Positions 6,186 to 7,296 of a stretch of 7,296 nt of DNA are shown piece after piece (position 1 is the stretch's first letter; each line of letters begins with the position of its first letter). The translations under genes and the position numbers were made by a program. Origin of the DNA: Lachnospiraceae bacterium (GTDB taxonomy: Bacteria > Bacillota_A > Clostridia > Lachnospirales > Lachnospiraceae); NCBI GenBank assembly GCA_031262285.1, contig JAISHZ010000065.1:1-7296 (forward strand). The letters are read 5' to 3'. Below the pieces are notes generated by a model. That model searched no databases, had not been told where the DNA came from, and saw only the letters and a program-made list of their open reading frames with translations.

Positions 6186-6288
6186 AGGAATTTAATTAAC
6201 TTCATGTTATGAATTGACCGGATCACAGTAATGCTCTCAAGCGTTTCGAGTGGAAACATAAAGATAATTGAAAACGTTTATACTAGTG
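6175..6288. repeat. 114-bp segment bounded by perfect 12-bp inverted repeats (possible MITE-like element)
   Basis: CACTAGTATAAA at 6175-6186 is the exact reverse complement of TTTATACTAGTG at 6277-6288. The 90 bases between them carry no ORF. The size and structure resemble a small non-autonomous transposable element. Because ACTAGT is itself palindromic, a 4-6 bp target duplication (CTAG or ACTAGT) flanking a shorter element with TATAAA ends would look identical. No further duplication is visible outside the repeats. No matching transposase is present in the window. Confidence 0.5.
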
Positions 6289-6382
6289 AGATGACTTCAA
6301 CTGACAATTTTAATTTGTTTGATGTCAGGGTATCTTGTAAGTAACCGTCAAATATTCCATATCTTTTTTCAAAAATCAACTC

Positions 6383-6391
6383 TGCTAGAAT
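6383..6391 (+). promoter_or_regulatory. Extended -10 promoter candidate for the 25-codon ORF
   Basis: TGC-TAGAAT is an extended -10 element (TGn plus 5 of 6 to TATAAT) 32 bases before the ATG at 6423. No good -35 hexamer is present at 16-18 bases, as is common for extended -10 promoters. Confidence 0.4.
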
Positions 6392-6422
6392 GATTGAAAA
6401 CTATTCTGACGGAGGTGTTTTT

Positions 6423-6500
6423 ATGATAGAAGATCGCACAAAACCAATAACTGAGGTTACAATGTCATATGCGATGTCACGAAATCGGACAATACATTAG
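6423..6500 (+). CDS. 25-residue small ORF of unknown function
   Basis: ATG 6423 to TAG 6498-6500 encodes 'MIEDRTKPITEVTMSYAMSR' followed by NRTIH. I do not recognise it. The start signals are good: GGAGG at 6411-6415, 7 bases before the ATG, and an extended -10 promoter upstream. There is no hydrophobic segment, so it is not a typical membrane toxin or signal peptide. Alternatives are a leader peptide, or the 5' stub of a gene broken by a frameshift, since a different frame stays open to 6544 just downstream ('DVTKSDNTLVEEKYRLRSRD'). Confidence 0.35.
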   Translation: MIEDRTKPITEVTMSYAMSRNRTIH

Positions 6501-6569
6501 TGGAGGAAAAATATCGGCTGCGTTCAAGGGATAGGAGTTGTTAAGGGAAGAAATAATATTTCGGCTAAT

Positions 6570-6619
6570 CTCCATCTTTTTACTTGTTATCTCCATCATT
6601 TTGGGTTATTATGATGGAG
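6570..6619. promoter_or_regulatory. Three-copy CTCCATC operator array overlapping the fic promoter
   Basis: CTCCATCAT (6591-6599) and ATGATGGAG (6611-6619) are a perfect 9-bp inverted repeat with an 11-base spacer. A further half-site, CTCCATC (6570-6576), lies upstream in direct orientation with 21-bp spacing, i.e. two helical turns. The inverted repeat fills the spacer and overlaps the -10 box of the fic promoter, so a bound dimer would block RNA polymerase. The regulator is unknown. A DNA-binding domain in the unseen C-terminal half of the Fic protein, as many Fic proteins have, is a candidate. Confidence 0.6.
6584..6612 (+). promoter_or_regulatory. Promoter of the fic gene
   Basis: TTGTTA (6584-6589, 4 of 6 to the -35 consensus) and TATTAT (6607-6612, 5 of 6 to the -10) are spaced by 17 bases. 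The predicted start is near 6619, within the right operator arm, leaving a leader of under 30 bases before the ATG. Confidence 0.6.
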
Positions 6620-6645
6620 AAAAACACAAAATGAAGGAGAATATA

Positions 6646-7296
6646 ATGAAAATTTTTGATTATACAAATCTGCCAAATAAGCTGCTCACGTCAGAGACAG
6701 TATCTATGCTCACATCCATTCATGAACATAAAGGCAAGCAAGAACTGTTCGTAGAAGCTCATGCTGACTCGTTGACTACGCTACTCGAAATAGCCAAAAT
6801 CCAAAGTACCGGTTCATCCAATCGTATAGAATGGATTCACACTACCGATAAACGCTTGGAAGAACTAGTACGTGAAAAATCCGCACCGCGTAACCGCACA
6901 GAACAGGAAATTGCCGGGTATCGTGACGTTTTATCTACCATTCATGAAAGTTACGATTATATTTATCCACGTCCTAATATCATTTTGCAGTTGCACAAGA
7001 ATCTATACGCATTCTCAAAAAGCGCTATCGGAGGTAATTACAAGAAGAACGATAATTTTATTGCGGAAACGGATTCTGAAGGCATTCAAAAAGTTAGATT
7101 TAAACCTGTCCCCGCATATTTGACCGCAAATTCGATGGAGAATCTCACAGAACAATTTGTGGTAGCAATGGATAAAAGAGAGTATGATCCACTTTTGATA
7201 ATACCTATGTTTATCTTGGACTTTCTCTGTATTCATCCATTTAATGACGGTAATGGTCGAATGAGTCGCTTGCTTACGCTGTTGCTTTTTTACCGC
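6646..7296 (+). CDS. fic: Fic-domain protein AMP-transferase (AMPylator), 3' end outside window
   Basis: The frame is open from ATG 6646 to the end of the window (217 codons), with AAGGAG at 6634-6639. The catalytic loop 'HPFNDGNGRMSR' at 197-208 matches the canonical HPFx(D/E)GNGRxxR, with catalytic His197, Mg-binding Asp201 and ATP-phosphate-binding Arg205/Arg208. It is therefore expected to transfer AMP (or a related nucleotide) from ATP to a hydroxyl of a target protein. Residues 131-160 ('NYKKNDNFIAETD', then 'RFKPVPAYL') correspond to the flap that positions the target. An N-terminal inhibitory helix is visible at about 54-62 ('STGSSNRIE'), with Ser58 and Glu62 of the (S/T)xxxE(G/N) motif, so this is a class II, self-inhibited Fic. 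The residue after Glu62 is Trp63 where Gly or Asn is usual. Full-length relatives are about 300-380 residues, so the C-terminal third or more, often a winged-helix domain, is not seen. Confidence 0.93.
   Translation, partial: MKIFDYTNLPNKLLTSETVSMLTSIHEHKGKQELFVEAHADSLTTLLEIAKIQSTGSSNRIEWIHTTDKRLEELVREKSAPRNRTEQEIAGYRDVLSTIHESYDYIYPRPNIILQLHKNLYAFSKSAIGGNYKKNDNFIAETDSEGIQKVRFKPVPAYLTANSMENLTEQFVVAMDKREYDPLLIIPMFILDFLCIHPFNDGNGRMSRLLTLLLFYR

Larger units (their letters stand above)
6186..6645. other. Stretch with no secure gene between the Rpn remnant and fic
   Basis: These 460 bases contain most of the 114-bp inverted-repeat segment (from 6175), a short inverted repeat CTGACA/TGTCAG (6301-6306, 6323-6328), an extended -10 promoter and a 25-codon ORF, and the fic promoter and operator, all listed separately. 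After the small ORF, another frame is open from 6455 to a TAA at 6542-6544 without a start codon, so a frameshifted gene remnant cannot be excluded. Nothing recognisable was found at 6329-6380 or 6545-6569. Confidence 0.5.

Noticed and set aside
5900..6259. 119-codon minus-strand frame covering the Rpn remnant
   Set aside because: It has no recognisable domain and no upstream ribosome binding site of note, while the opposite strand shows Rpn-like similarity.
6872..7123. 83-codon + frame inside fic
   Set aside because: It is out of frame with the clearly conserved Fic reading frame that starts at 6646.

Overview
This 7.3 kb window is bacterial. Strong AGGAGG-type ribosome binding sites, tight gene packing and the protein families point to a low-to-mid-GC member of the Bacillota (Firmicutes). 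A Negativicutes-type host would fit, but that is only an impression and no genus can be read from the sequence.

Positions 1-3727 are an ordinary sulfur amino acid block, all on the + strand. It holds the C-terminal part of an Rrf2-family regulator (1-285), a trans-sulfuration PLP enzyme (307-1404), a PatB/MalY-type C-S lyase overlapping it by 11 bases (1394-2551), then a separate promoter and cysK (2695-3630) ending at a strong intrinsic terminator (3682-3727). CysK makes cysteine from O-acetylserine and sulfide. The two PLP enzymes would interconvert cystathionine, homocysteine and cysteine. The Rrf2 protein is the likely local regulator, as CymR is in Bacillus.

Positions 3728-4715 hold a self-contained two-gene unit: a perfect 15-bp palindrome, a good promoter, a four-helix DUF2975 membrane protein (3960-4457) and a 70-residue XRE/Cro regulator of the YozG type (4454-4666) overlapping by ATGA, closed by a terminator.

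Positions 4716-7296 look like a patchwork accessory region, visibly more AT-rich. It contains a 22-codon stub of an IS1380-family transposase on the minus strand (4738-4803), an intact Mrr-type restriction endonuclease with a PUA/EVE-like N-terminal domain and no methylase beside it (4938-5933), and the decayed C-terminal tail of an Rpn/PD-(D/E)XK nuclease-transposase (5946-6185). These are followed by a 114-bp segment bounded by perfect 12-bp inverted repeats (6175-6288), a 25-codon small ORF with good start signals (6423-6500), and a Fic-domain AMP-transferase running off the window end (6646-7296) whose promoter is embedded in an inverted-repeat operator.

No rRNA, tRNA, CRISPR array or riboswitch was recognised. 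I saw no clearly new system. The most distinctive items are the 16-17 residue deletion in the trans-sulfuration enzyme, the 114-bp inverted-repeat element, the Fic operator and variant inhibitory motif, and the solitary modification-dependent-type nuclease among mobile-element debris.
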